Shown here piece by piece: positions 25,665-34,433 of a stretch of DNA of 62,394 bases (its first letter is position 1; the number at the start of each line of letters is the position of its first letter). A program made the position numbers and the translations under genes. The DNA comes from a bacterium 1xD42-67. GTDB lineage: Bacteria > Bacillota > Clostridia > Oscillospirales > Oscillospiraceae. The DNA lies in the NCBI GenBank assembly GCA_003612335.1, contig RAYO01000028.1:1-62394 (forward strand). The letters run 5' to 3'. The notes beneath the pieces were generated by a model. It made no database searches. It had not been told where the DNA came from and saw only the letters and a list, made by a program, of their open reading frames with translations.

Positions 25665-27786
25665 GTGCGGCAACCTCCTTGATTTTTGAAATATAGGTTT
25701 GCACCTCAGTAAAGTTCGCAACGTTGTTCTGGATTAATATGGTACAGATACGCAGAAGATACTCAGCTTCACGGGATTCTAAAATATAGTCTCTTTCTGT
25801 AAGCAAGTACGCCAGTTTCTCCCACGCAATTTGATATACTATGAGGGACTCTTCGGTAGTCCGGCGCCAGTTTCCCACAAACTGATAGAGTTTTTCGAGT
25901 GATCCATCTGTATCACTTTCATACTGATCCTGAATCTTCTGCTTCAGTTGTACCTGTCTTTCCTGCTCTGCTTTCTGGGCTGCCAATTTCTTAGTTTCTT
26001 CCTCCGCCTGTAGTTCTTCCTGTGTCCAATAACAGCGTTTCAGCGAAGAAACCTCATATTGTTCTAGCTTATTATGACTGAGAACCAAATTAAAAAGGTT
26101 ACGCAGTTCAGGTTTCGGAAGCAGTGCCTTTGCGGTTTCATTCTGAAGGAGCTTACAGATAAAAGATATGTACGCAGAAGGCTTATATTGAAACAAATAC
26201 TCTTCCAGCCAGGACAGCAGTATGGTGGTTTTGGCCACATCATCTTTCAAATAATCCCGCTCTAAAGTGATGCTGTCTACGTTTGAGTCCGCATATCTAA
26301 ACTCAATAAAGCCTGCCGTAAATGAGCTATGTTCTGGTTTGAGATATTTTTCGTATCCAGCAAACCCGTACTCAGGAAGAAATTTTTCATAAAATTGAAA
26401 TGCCTGAATGGTACTGCACTTGTAAATATATGATTTTACGTGTTTGAGTGCCTCCGGCCCACAAATGTTCCCAGTTCTATCGATACTGGCTTGAAACTCT
26501 GTCCATAGGTCAATGATCCCCTTTTCTACCAGCAAAGAGAAGCAGCGACAGTTGGAGTTTTTGCGATACTGATTAAGATAACTGTCACCTGTAATTGCAT
26601 CAAAGCGGTCGATGTGACTTTGTATCGCAGCCTTATCCATGTCATTAGTCAGGCCAGCTTCAAACAACTTCAAGTACCGCTCTGGAGGAATAAGGTCTTT
26701 TAGATCATCCCATTTACTGTCCAGGATATCAAATGCAGCAAATGCCGGATGCGTCACCTGAGCGAAGTTGCTAAACCAAGCAAATGTGTCAACGGTTTGG
26801 ATTGTTAATTGCTCATTCAATGCCTCCAACAATTTGGAATAACCATAACAACGGATAGGAAGTTTATCATACTGGATAAATAGCTCAGAGAGGAATGTGT
26901 AAGTTGCTGCAGGAAGAGGATCTTTGTGCGAAAGGACTCTTCTAAACAGGTCTATTACAATTTTCACTGTAACTATAGATCCTATGCTTAATGTACCAGG
27001 CACCACATAACACTGCACAGCCATAATGTTGGCGTATACGATCTCAAAAGGGGTATACTTGTGTTCCAATAAGATCTTATGATATCTGCTTTCTTCTTTG
27101 ACAAACGAAACGGGCAGAGCACACAAGGCTCGCAAGAGTACGAATGAACTCCCGCGCAAGGTTTTTAGCACAGGCTGGAGTCTCCCAATAAACCGACTTA
27201 GAATACCCATATTGCCTTGGAGATCCATTGTACGCGCACAGCCCAACAATTGAATCAGTTGTGGCTTGAAGCGAAGTACCGCTTGCTCAAAATCTGAGAA
27301 CAGGCTCATAACAAAGATCAGTTCTTCCGTTTTTTCCTGGCCTAGCCTGCATAAGCGTTCAAGCCAGCTTGTCTCTGCGCTCTGTCCCTCATTCAACAAG
27401 TACAAGGCGCCCGTCAAATAGACATCTTCATCGGCGTATCGGTGCAGTCCCTGCAAAAATGCAGTTCTTTGATTTCCAACAAACATTTCTTTGGTTGCGA
27501 TGGCGCTTGTAAAGCCTAACGCCAGGGCAATGGCTCGACGATCCTGAACAGACATACCAAAGCGACTCTCATATCGCTCCAGCAACTCACCTAAATACAA
27601 AAATCCATATTTCTGCTGAAACTCGTTGCTGTGGGCATTGTAGTCCCAGAGGATACAGCGATTTATAATGGTTTCCTTTTGCGCATAATTTGCTTTTGCC
27701 GTTTCTACCACAAAAGTAGCAATGTCATTTAGTAAGGGTAAGTTAATTTGCGCCTCATAGGCTTCCATTTCCATGCTTTTTTCCAT
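25636..27786 (-). CDS. Large helical hypothetical protein, 716 aa
   Basis: ATG 27786 follows AGGAG by seven bases. The product is almost entirely helical, without catalytic motifs. Residues about 595-645 form a charged coiled coil (EELQAEEETKKLAAQKAEQE). Its size and character match the following 857 aa product, and the two genes overlap. A structural or scaffold pair, a defence module or a complex with nucleic acid are all possible; none can be shown. Confidence 0.75.
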   Translation of the reverse strand: MEKSMEMEAYEAQINLPLLNDIATFVVETAKANYAQKETIINRCILWDYNAHSNEFQQKYGFLYLGELLERYESRFGMSVQDRRAIALALGFTSAIATKEMFVGNQRTAFLQGLHRYADEDVYLTGALYLLNEGQSAETSWLERLCRLGQEKTEELIFVMSLFSDFEQAVLRFKPQLIQLLGCARTMDLQGNMGILSRFIGRLQPVLKTLRGSSFVLLRALCALPVSFVKEESRYHKILLEHKYTPFEIVYANIMAVQCYVVPGTLSIGSIVTVKIVIDLFRRVLSHKDPLPAATYTFLSELFIQYDKLPIRCYGYSKLLEALNEQLTIQTVDTFAWFSNFAQVTHPAFAAFDILDSKWDDLKDLIPPERYLKLFEAGLTNDMDKAAIQSHIDRFDAITGDSYLNQYRKNSNCRCFSLLVEKGIIDLWTEFQASIDRTGNICGPEALKHVKSYIYKCSTIQAFQFYEKFLPEYGFAGYEKYLKPEHSSFTAGFIEFRYADSNVDSITLERDYLKDDVAKTTILLSWLEEYLFQYKPSAYISFICKLLQNETAKALLPKPELRNLFNLVLSHNKLEQYEVSSLKRCYWTQEELQAEEETKKLAAQKAEQERQVQLKQKIQDQYESDTDGSLEKLYQFVGNWRRTTEESLIVYQIAWEKLAYLLTERDYILESREAEYLLRICTILIQNNVANFTEVQTYISKIKEVAAHDAGNNTNK

Positions 27787-27807
27787 AGTCACACTCCTAT
27801 AAAATGA

Positions 27808-27839
27808 GGGGAAGACCAGATATGTTACTGGCCTTCCCC
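27808..27839 (-). other. Hairpin upstream of the 716 aa gene
   Basis: GGGGAAG-A-CCAG pairs with CTGG-C-CTTCCCC. It lacks a U-run on the minus strand (TCATTTTAT follows), so it may be a partial terminator, processing site or attenuator within the operon. Confidence 0.45.
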
Positions 27840-27872
27840 GATTGTTTTCCGCTGTCTCTTCAGCGTTAGATG

Positions 27873-28052
27873 TTATTCTTTTTCACAGACATGACTTTCA
27901 AGGGTACCATCCCTCACACATGTTTGACAGTACATTGCGCCGCAATCCGCACATGTGCAGAAAAGGCCACCCTTTTCTATAGGATTTCCGCAACCATTAC
28001 AGTTAAATCCGCTGCTTGGGATGGGTGCTAAATATTTGGTGTAGTCAATCAT
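27873..28052 (-). CDS. Small double zinc-ribbon protein, 59 aa
   Basis: ATG 28052 overlaps the TGA of the upstream gene. The 59 residues contain eight Cys: CNGC at 18-21, CTCADC at 32-37, CQTC at 42-45 and C56, plus H54. The spacing resembles a small B-box/zinc-ribbon fold. Translational coupling and clean Cys pairing make it convincing despite its size. Function unknown. Confidence 0.75.
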   Translation of the reverse strand: MIDYTKYLAPIPSSGFNCNGCGNPIEKGGLFCTCADCGAMYCQTCVRDGTLESHVCEKE

Positions 28053-29280
28053 CTTGCCCGTCCTCTAATTTGTTTTTGTCATCTACTACTTGCTTCAGAT
28101 GGTGTGTTTCTGCATACCGATCCAAGTCCAGTTGTGCCGCTCCGAAGTCCTTCACATATTTCAGGGAGCGGATACCGGACTCACGGCGCTGACCAGGTTT
28201 TGGCTCAGCGTAGCGGCGGAATCCCTTATAAACATTGCCTATCCCTGCTCGGACAAAATAGAGATTGCCCTGCTCGTCCACATATCGCTTGGCAGGCCGG
28301 GTTTGTACCGCATGGCTCATATCATCTAAAGCAGCCAGCAATCCTTCTGTATAGGCTTTGCACTCGCGCTGGAGCATCCGGATATTTTCGGCGCTCAACA
28401 GTTCTGCGTCACTCACTTGGTAGCGTGCACCGCTATCTTTAAACACACTGTTGTATGGCAGGAACAGAACGCCCTCATGGACAGGGATGATCGCGCCGCC
28501 ACCGTACATATTGTCGGAAAACGGGTATTTCCAAATTAGTTGATTTCCAAAGCGTTCAGTATAGGTTTCACGAACCCTGTCCAAGGTACTATCAAAGCCC
28601 CCATATCTGCCGAGTATGTTTAGCAGCTCAGTCATGCTATACAGCTCACCTCTATTGACTTCAAGGCCCATATACTGAAATGCAGTAGATGCAGGATCTG
28701 CGGACATGCCTAATTGCACATCCGCATTCAGGCTGGACAACATCTGCTCCTCAATATTGGGGTCCAGCCGCAACTGCTTCACAAACGCAGCCAGTTCCTG
28801 TACAGACCAACAGACCGTACTGGGCGCCTTTTTGTACCCATATTGATCCATCAGATAATACAATTGCGGGATATCCGAAAGCGGGACCTGCTCGGTTGGG
28901 ATGAAAAGCATCAGCTGCGGATCACACGCGCTGTCATAGCAAAGGCCGACCGCGGTGTGCGGATTGATTTCATGGGCCAGCTTTTCCAGGCGCTCACCGT
29001 AGCTGAACAGCATCGCATATTGTGCGTCGTGCTCAATGGGAATCCCTTGCTCCTGGCAATAATCTGAATCATACTCAGCACAAATGAGGATGCCAGGCTG
29101 TTTGTTCAGAAACACAACGTAGCAGCAAAGACCCCATTCATCCGTCCAAAAATCCTGATATGGCCGCTGGAGCAATAGCGGCAGCTCGTCCACACGGTCT
29201 AACATACGCTTCCCACACTCGTGGATCTCACCGATACTGTTGCAGTAGTATTGTAACTCTTTACTTTTGATTTCTCTCAT
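28045..29280 (-). CDS. Hypothetical protein, 411 aa, paralogue of the 13965 gene product
   Basis: ATG 29280 is chosen because GGAGG lies six bases upstream. The C-terminal half contains ETYTERFGNQLIWKYPF, then EGVLFLPYNSVF and a long helix, matching the 224 aa product of 13965-14639. The N-terminal half (about 1-200) is an additional mixed domain. No catalytic motif seen. It overlaps the zinc-ribbon gene 27873-28052. Confidence 0.7.
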   Translation of the reverse strand: MREIKSKELQYYCNSIGEIHECGKRMLDRVDELPLLLQRPYQDFWTDEWGLCCYVVFLNKQPGILICAEYDSDYCQEQGIPIEHDAQYAMLFSYGERLEKLAHEINPHTAVGLCYDSACDPQLMLFIPTEQVPLSDIPQLYYLMDQYGYKKAPSTVCWSVQELAAFVKQLRLDPNIEEQMLSSLNADVQLGMSADPASTAFQYMGLEVNRGELYSMTELLNILGRYGGFDSTLDRVRETYTERFGNQLIWKYPFSDNMYGGGAIIPVHEGVLFLPYNSVFKDSGARYQVSDAELLSAENIRMLQRECKAYTEGLLAALDDMSHAVQTRPAKRYVDEQGNLYFVRAGIGNVYKGFRRYAEPKPGQRRESGIRSLKYVKDFGAAQLDLDRYAETHHLKQVVDDKNKLEDGQDD

Positions 29281-29367
29281 ATGCAGCCTCCACCTAATAA
29301 TCTCTGGCGTAGATACTTTGTTGATAGAATGCCAGCAGAAGTCATCCACATACTTAGACTTAGCACC

Positions 29368-29580
29368 TTACATATGCACTCCATCTATATGGCCCGACTT
29401 CAACTCTTTCAGTCGCTTTTCAAGGGACTTCCCATTTAGTGTAGTTTCAATTTCCCAATCGTCGCCGGATTTCCATGCTTTGAAATGCTCTCCAGATGCC
29501 AAATGTGGGAAATCTTCAGGATAACAGGCATAGCCCTTCTTCTGCGCAGCCTGCGCTGGTATGGTGTTGATATAGATCAC
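29368..29580 (-). CDS. Small hypothetical protein, 70 aa
   Basis: GTG 29580 with GAAGGTG at proper distance. Contains SGDDWEIETTLNGKSLEKRLKELK, a strand then helix. Not recognised. The 90 bp on its upstream side show no feature. Confidence 0.55.
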   Translation of the reverse strand: MIYINTIPAQAAQKKGYACYPEDFPHLASGEHFKAWKSGDDWEIETTLNGKSLEKRLKELKSGHIDGVHM

Positions 29581-29673
29581 AGTTTCACCTTCTTAGCATT
29601 TTCGTTTATTGCTTCAGGTAAGACTTGCAGCCCAAGTACTCATGGTTAGATCCTGACTTCAAGTGTCATACCA

Positions 29674-29868
29674 TCAGTCCCAATCTTTAATGAGGGTTCC
29701 GCCACTATCGCAAAGAGCATAATCACGCTCCTCGTCTCCGCTGGCAAAATCAGAGGGAGTGGCATTGGTACAAAGTTCATGAGCCATCTCCTCTGCCAGC
29801 TCATCGTTATCCGCTGTAAAACTGAGTGCTATGCGCTGGGTGCGCTCCATCGTAATTTGATATTCCAC
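29674..29868 (-). CDS. Small hypothetical protein, 64 aa
   Basis: GTG 29868 has GGAGGG six bases upstream; ATG 29874 would touch that site. Beta-alpha pattern (EYQITMERTQRIALSFTAD, then an acidic helix). Coupled to the preceding gene, whose stop lies within its ribosome binding site. Confidence 0.55.
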   Translation of the reverse strand: MEYQITMERTQRIALSFTADNDELAEEMAHELCTNATPSDFASGDEERDYALCDSGGTLIKDWD

Positions 29869-29870
29869 TT

Positions 29871-30209
29871 TCATCCCTCCATGTTCTCTTTTTGACTCGC
29901 TGTTCCGCATTTTGAGCGTGCAGCTGCTGCAATCTTCAACCGAATCTGTTCCAGAGCAGCGATCAGCTCGGCTTGCGTTTTAAAATCGGTTCTCTCTGTT
30001 GATGCATTGCAGTTGTCCAGAGGTCTTTCCGAGATATGATATGTTTCTGGAACCCCATATCCGCCGTCAGCGCAAATCCAGAACTGCAGATTCAGTATCC
30101 GGCTTTCTGCCACGATGTTCATGGGTCGAAACCTGTTAATGGAGCCGGCCTGATGAAAATCATCAAACCCAACCTGGTTGAGCTTCTTTATGACACCAAG
30201 AAACCTCAT
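29871..30209 (-). CDS. Hypothetical protein, 112 aa
   Basis: ATG 30209 after GGAGATG, overlapping the preceding stop by four bases. Central FRPMNIVAESRILNLQFWICADGGYG, then a helix. Not recognised. Confidence 0.6.
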   Translation of the reverse strand: MRFLGVIKKLNQVGFDDFHQAGSINRFRPMNIVAESRILNLQFWICADGGYGVPETYHISERPLDNCNASTERTDFKTQAELIAALEQIRLKIAAAARSKCGTASQKENMEG

Positions 30210-30622
30210 GACCCCATCTCCTCATTAAAAGATTGGCCCAGCAATTCGTCTTGGTCCACGAGGATACTAACTGCGCCACAACAAAGAAATCTATCATTGC
30301 CAGCTCTACCCGTGTTATGGGTTACACCGTAGGCAGAAAAGAAACCATCTGGAATCTCCGTTTCTACATCGCCCCAATTGAAATCGTGGCAGGTTGCCTC
30401 ATAGGCCCGTTTCCCATCCTCGGTCTGAAGAAAATCACTGATAATCTTCCGCAGGTAGGTTTCACAAGCTGTCGCGCTCGGATCCGGGAGCCGATCTTGA
30501 GCAATCCGGAAGGAAGAGCAGTATAATTCCTTATTCCGGCCATCATACCGTTGACGGATAACCGTTACCGCGTATGCTGCCGCATCGCCAATAAGGCAAA
30601 CACCATTTGGAACATTTGACAT
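30206..30622 (-). CDS. Hypothetical protein, 138 aa
   Basis: ATG 30622 after AAGGAGGA. Contains DFLQTEDGKRAYEATCHDFNWGD, a helical module similar to segments in the products of 16011 and 41849 (see those entries), and a C-terminal strand. Not recognised as a family. Confidence 0.62.
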   Translation of the reverse strand: MSNVPNGVCLIGDAAAYAVTVIRQRYDGRNKELYCSSFRIAQDRLPDPSATACETYLRKIISDFLQTEDGKRAYEATCHDFNWGDVETEIPDGFFSAYGVTHNTGRAGNDRFLCCGAVSILVDQDELLGQSFNEEMGS

Positions 30623-30640
30623 TAGAAGTCCTCCTTCTTA

Positions 30641-31399
30641 TTACACTTTCGGAAAATGCGTATGGATGGTCACCGTGACAGCCTCTCGCAGATTTTCTGT
30701 ATGATCGCCGCCGTGCCCGTTGTAGTGGTACCAGCGTCGTTGAATATCTGCTAAAAGGTCTTCATTATCAAGCAGAGACGACAAACTGCAACCATCAAAA
30801 CAGGGGTCATCTTCGCCCAGATCACTAATTTCGTCCAGAAGGTGTTCTCTCCGGGCCTGCTCGTCCTTAATTGTGCAGATCATATTGACTTCGTCCTCAC
30901 GTAGAGGAATAGATACCAGTTGGCCGCCAAACGTGCGCCGGATACAGAATGGATTAGGAGCAATAGGACTCATTACCACCACCGCGTTTGCCAAATCATC
31001 CGCCGCCTGAACGGACATCATCCGGCCTTCGACGTGTTCCGCCAATAGGCTGGCGAACAGCATGTAATCAATCCACCAAGAAGGGCTTGCCGCCCTATCA
31101 ATACTCCCGTCCGGACGGGTCACAAATCCAGCAGGATCGGCATCAGCGCCATTTGTCTCACATACAAAGGCGTCCAGGCTTTCATAACCGAAGCCCTTCA
31201 GGATTTCTGTCATGGCCGGTTCGTTATATTCGGACATGAAGATGATCTGGTGTACGAACTCTGCTTGCTGGCCATGCTTATCATGAGTGACCCGTACTAC
31301 TTCGTAAAGATTGCCAAAGTCCAGACATCGGACATAGCAGTAGTGGGCCACATCATCAGCATAGGCAGTCCAAGATGTGGGAAGAAGTTGCTGTCTCAT
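30641..31399 (-). CDS. Hypothetical protein, 252 aa
   Basis: ATG 31399 has GGAGGT nine bases upstream. Mixed alpha/beta protein with an acidic stretch (DLGEDDPCFDGCS) near residue 205. First gene of the leader-4 operon. Not recognised. Confidence 0.65.
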   Translation of the reverse strand: MRQQLLPTSWTAYADDVAHYCYVRCLDFGNLYEVVRVTHDKHGQQAEFVHQIIFMSEYNEPAMTEILKGFGYESLDAFVCETNGADADPAGFVTRPDGSIDRAASPSWWIDYMLFASLLAEHVEGRMMSVQAADDLANAVVVMSPIAPNPFCIRRTFGGQLVSIPLREDEVNMICTIKDEQARREHLLDEISDLGEDDPCFDGCSLSSLLDNEDLLADIQRRWYHYNGHGGDHTENLREAVTVTIHTHFPKV

Positions 31400-31455
31400 A
31401 AAGAAATACCTCCAATTCATTTATTTCGCCTGCACCAGCGTAGAGAAATATATAT

Positions 31456-31489
31456 AAAAACGCACACAGCCGAAATAGCTGTGTGCGTT
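31456..31489 (-). terminator. Second U-tailed hairpin of leader 4
   Basis: On the minus strand AACGCACACAGC...GCTGTGTGCG followed by five T and ATATATAT. Same place relative to leader and first gene as in copies 1-3 and 5. Confidence 0.75.
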
Positions 31490-31538
31490 ATGCCTGTTAT
31501 GGCGATATAGTTTGGTTTATGATACGGCGGTAGAAAAA

Positions 31539-31624
31539 CAAAAAGTGCCATCTGCAAGAATGCAAATGGCACTTCGATACACAGACGACTATGCGCACGT
31601 TTGTAAGTGGCTCTGATACTTTAT
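31539..31624 (-). ncRNA. Leader RNA copy 4 (divergent)
   Basis: AAAGTATCAG, a weak CAC/GTG hairpin, TCGTCTGTGTATCGA, then AGTGCCATTTGCA...TGCAGATGGCACT with five T. The small hairpin is less clear than in other copies, but promoter, motifs and terminator are kept. Confidence 0.7.
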
Positions 31625-31630
31625 GCCTGT

Positions 31631-31659
31631 ATTATATCATTACGGCCGTTGTACGTCAA
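31631..31659 (-). promoter_or_regulatory. Promoter of leader RNA copy 4
   Basis: On the minus strand TTGACG (31659-31654), 17 bp, TATAAT (31636-31631). It is back to back with the copy 5 promoter, their -35 boxes being 20 bp apart. Confidence 0.83.
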
Positions 31660-31679
31660 TGCCGTCTCAAAGAAAATAC

Positions 31680-31708
31680 TTGTCAGATTGAAAGAGATGC
31701 GATATAAT
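31680..31708 (+). promoter_or_regulatory. Promoter of leader RNA copy 5
   Basis: TTGTCA (31680-31685), 17 bp, TATAAT (31703-31708). Confidence 0.84.
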
Positions 31709-31714
31709 ACTTAC

Positions 31715-31801
31715 ATACAGTATCTGCAACCAGCTATCAGCGGTTCAAGTTTCCGTGTTTCGCAGCATCCAAAAGCCTATGGGCATTTGGATGCTTTTTT
31801 T
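31715..31801 (+). ncRNA. Leader RNA copy 5
   Basis: ACAGTATCTG, hairpin AACC/GGTT, AAGTTTCCGTGTTTCGCAGC, then AGCATCCAAAAG...CATTTGGATGCT and seven T. Confidence 0.8.
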
Positions 31802-31841
31802 CTTGTTTTGAACAATGGTATAACTTTGCCAGTTTGGCAGT

Positions 31842-31876
31842 AAAGCGCACGAACAAAAGTGTTCGTGCGCTTTTTT
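31842..31876 (+). terminator. Second U-tailed hairpin of leader 5
   Basis: AAAGCGCACGAAC...GTTCGTGCGC followed by six T and ATATA. Confidence 0.78.
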
Positions 31877-31937
31877 ATATAAATGGTCCCTCTTTAGCCG
31901 ATGGTGAAAATTATTATGAAGGGAGTTGTAATCGACA

Positions 31938-32036
31938 ATGAGACCAAAAACCGCGCGTTGGCACATCCATTCCATTAGGCCTGAATACCGCTATGGGGAA
32001 ATGGCCTTCTATCGCCGAGGTACTTGCTATGAGTGA
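31938..32036 (+). CDS. Short upstream ORF overlapping the PP-loop gene start
   Basis: A 32-codon ORF (MRPKTARWHIHSIRP...) begins after AAGGGAG and ends with TGA at 32034-32036. That stop lies beside an in-frame ATG of the PP-loop gene at 32029. The upstream ORF owns the only good ribosome binding site here, so the PP-loop protein may be translated by coupling from ATG 32029. It may instead be chance. Confidence 0.35.
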   Translation: MRPKTARWHIHSIRPEYRYGEMAFYRRGTCYE

Positions 32037-33417
32037 GGATGGATACAGGTATGGGGGCGGGCAGCCATTGCGGCCAGCGGTACCTGGACGCAGGGGGACA
32101 CCGCATCTGGAGCGGATTTATCTTCCGCAACTGCTTCCCCTTGAGGAATACGACAAGATCATCGTCCTATTTTCGGGAGGGAAAGATAGTCTTGCGTGCG
32201 TTCTGGATCTTTTGGAGCGCGGGGTTCCTCGGGAGCGTATCGAGCTTTGGCACCATGATATTGACGGAGGGCACCCGGAGCGAAAAATGGACTGGCCAGT
32301 AACGCAGGCCTATGTGCGGGCTGTTTCTGAATACCTGGGGCTCACCCTGCGCACATCCTGGCGTGTGAACGGCTTTTGGGGCGAGGTGTACCGTGTGGGT
32401 GCCAGTTGGCCAATCCAATACATAGAGCCTGGCAGCGGCATCATACGGGAATGTCATCTGACGGAAAAGCAGATCCGCTCAGCGCAGCTGCGAGAAACGA
32501 TTTTGAGTAGCGTGGAGCAAGCGGAATTGGATCAGATGGGACACCGCATGAAATTCCCCGCTAAAAGCGGAAATCTGGCTACGCGCTGGTGCAGCTCTAT
32601 CCTCAAGATCATGGTCGCAGACTCGGTGATCCGCAATATGGAATTGGATGCGCTGAAACAGATAGGCGACTGCCGGAAGTTCCCGGCAAAGGGCGGTATT
32701 TCCAGTGGGCGCTACTGCAGCCCAAATCTCAAGCGTGAGGTGGCAGACACCCTGATCCGCGACCTGGACAGTCTTCGGGCGGATGGTGAGCGCATGAAAT
32801 TTCCGGCTAAATCCGGGTGTCACCAGGGAAGATGGTGTTCCGGAACGCTCAAGGCGCAGGTGGAGGACAAGCTGTGTTCCCACATTGAGGACACCGCAAA
32901 GGATACCAGGCTGCTTATCATCTCCGGAGAACGCCGGCAAGAGAGTATCGGACGCTCCAAATATAATGAGATGGAGATCCATCGCACCAACGCAACTGCC
33001 AGAGCCCATAGGCTGGTACACCAATGGCGCAGCGTCATTGACTGGCCTGAGACACAAATATGGGAGATCATCAAGCGGTGGCGTATTGCGCCGCACCCAT
33101 GCTACACCGCTGGATGGAACCGCTGCTCTTGTGCCATGTGCATTTTTAGCCTGCCCAGGCACTGGGCCGGTATCCGGGAACTGTTCCCAGATTGGGTCGG
33201 CGCTGTAGAGGAGGATGAACGGATCCTGGGCTTCACGTTGGACAATAAAATGACGCTGGCGGAGTACATTGGAGACGCGGTGAGCTGTGTATGTCATGAT
33301 GACCCGAAGGCCCTTTTCCAGCTAACCAGTGGGGAATTTTCTCTGGCCGATGTTGAACAGGCCGACTGGAAAATGCCTGCCGGCGCTTTTCGTGGTTCTG
33401 AAGGAGGCCCCTGCTAG
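31993..33417 (+). CDS. PP-loop (PAPS reductase-like) ATPase with a triplicated RWCSxxLK motif
   Basis: 474 aa (or 462 from ATG 32029). The ATP-pyrophosphatase loop is classical: VLFSGGKDSLACV with SGGKDS at 61-66, followed by HHDIDGG. Normally one basic substrate-binding motif follows; here three near-copies lie in tandem: MKFPAKSGNLATRWCSSILK (186-205), RKFPAKGGISSGRYCSPNLK (228-247) and MKFPAKSGCHQGRWCSGTLK (268-287), each followed by a similar acidic helix. A later SGERRQES and four Cys (370, 378, 380, 383; HPCYTAGWNRCSCAMC) could bind an Fe-S cluster or zinc. It probably adenylates or thiolates a small molecule or nucleic acid. First long gene of the leader-5 operon. Confidence 0.87.
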   Translation: MGKWPSIAEVLAMSEDGYRYGGGQPLRPAVPGRRGTPHLERIYLPQLLPLEEYDKIIVLFSGGKDSLACVLDLLERGVPRERIELWHHDIDGGHPERKMDWPVTQAYVRAVSEYLGLTLRTSWRVNGFWGEVYRVGASWPIQYIEPGSGIIRECHLTEKQIRSAQLRETILSSVEQAELDQMGHRMKFPAKSGNLATRWCSSILKIMVADSVIRNMELDALKQIGDCRKFPAKGGISSGRYCSPNLKREVADTLIRDLDSLRADGERMKFPAKSGCHQGRWCSGTLKAQVEDKLCSHIEDTAKDTRLLIISGERRQESIGRSKYNEMEIHRTNATARAHRLVHQWRSVIDWPETQIWEIIKRWRIAPHPCYTAGWNRCSCAMCIFSLPRHWAGIRELFPDWVGAVEEDERILGFTLDNKMTLAEYIGDAVSCVCHDDPKALFQLTSGEFSLADVEQADWKMPAGAFRGSEGGPC

Positions 33418-33473
33418 TTGGTTACATCACACAGAAAACATCTATTTTTGAACAACCGAGGAGAGTTTATGTT

Positions 33474-34307
33474 ATGACATTAGATAATCTTTTGACTCCG
33501 TTTGAGCGCCGACGTGTTATTGAGTATGGTGCGGATGGTGCCAGAGTAGTGCGTCACTGGTATGACGTGCAGCATGTAATTGGCTCGCTGTATAAAAGTA
33601 AGGATACACTCAATGACCAGGGCGAGCTGGAATTTAAGCTGTTTGTGTTCTTCAACAACAAGAGTGATGGAATGCAATTTGAATGCATGTCACATCCGGA
33701 GCGGTACACTGTAGAAGAAGTGGCGGAAATCATGCGCCGCTGCAAAGTGAGCAGTGCAGTCCAAATGTACACTGATTTGAATGACCGCATGAAGCAGAAT
33801 AAATTCATTGGTAATGTGCAAATTGAGTTTTTTCGCCAGTTTGACGCGACCGCTGCTGATCATTATACCAAGTACCGTGCGGAGTTTCTTACCCGTAGGG
33901 AAGAAAAAGAACGTGCAGAGGCTTCAATACGCCAAGCGGAGGAGGACGCAAAGCGGGAGAAAGAACAGGCTGAGATGTTGGCCGAGAAGGCCAAATACTT
34001 TGGATGGGTTGATGACATGACTCCATTGCGCTTTGGTCAGGTTTCGGCCTTCCTGAATGCCAGTATCCGTGTGGATGGTAAGATGATGACCCGGAGAGAG
34101 TTTATTATCAACTGTCTCAAGGATGGCTGGGTACCTCAAAAAAAGGATGGCGTCACTTCTTGGCACAAAAGAGGAGGAGAAATTAAAGAGAGCAAACCCA
34201 GAACTGAGTATCGCCTGCATAAAGGCGGATATGTGTATCAAATTAGCAAGACTGAGTATGATTTTGCGGTATATCTGGTAGAGCGTAATGCTATACCCAA
34301 TACCTGA
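33474..34307 (+). CDS. Hypothetical protein with central coiled coil, 277 aa
   Basis: ATG 33474 after GAGGAGAG. An N-terminal globular part (1-130) is followed by a highly charged helix at about 138-175 (REEKERAEASIRQAEEDAKR) and a C-terminal domain ending in repeated Tyr. Not recognised. Cotranscribed with the PP-loop gene. Confidence 0.68.
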   Translation: MTLDNLLTPFERRRVIEYGADGARVVRHWYDVQHVIGSLYKSKDTLNDQGELEFKLFVFFNNKSDGMQFECMSHPERYTVEEVAEIMRRCKVSSAVQMYTDLNDRMKQNKFIGNVQIEFFRQFDATAADHYTKYRAEFLTRREEKERAEASIRQAEEDAKREKEQAEMLAEKAKYFGWVDDMTPLRFGQVSAFLNASIRVDGKMMTRREFIINCLKDGWVPQKKDGVTSWHKRGGEIKESKPRTEYRLHKGGYVYQISKTEYDFAVYLVERNAIPNT

Positions 34308-34363
34308 CGGCTTCATACCCGCTAGGGCAAATTCTTTATTTCAAAAAGGAGTCCCCTTACCGG

Positions 34364-34398
34364 GCAGAAGACCGCCGGTGTTAACCGCCGTCTTCTGC
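34364..34398 (+). other. Intra-operon hairpin
   Basis: GCAGAAGAC pairs with GTCTTCTGC and CGGT with ACCG inside. No U-run follows. It may be a processing or stabilising element between 34307 and 34434. Confidence 0.5.
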
Positions 34399-34433
34399 AT
34401 AGTACCAAATCATCTCGAAACGGAGGATACATT

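Noticed and set aside
32479..33297. 272-codon ORF opposite the PP-loop gene
   Set aside because: Antisense shadow of the repeat-containing PP-loop protein.
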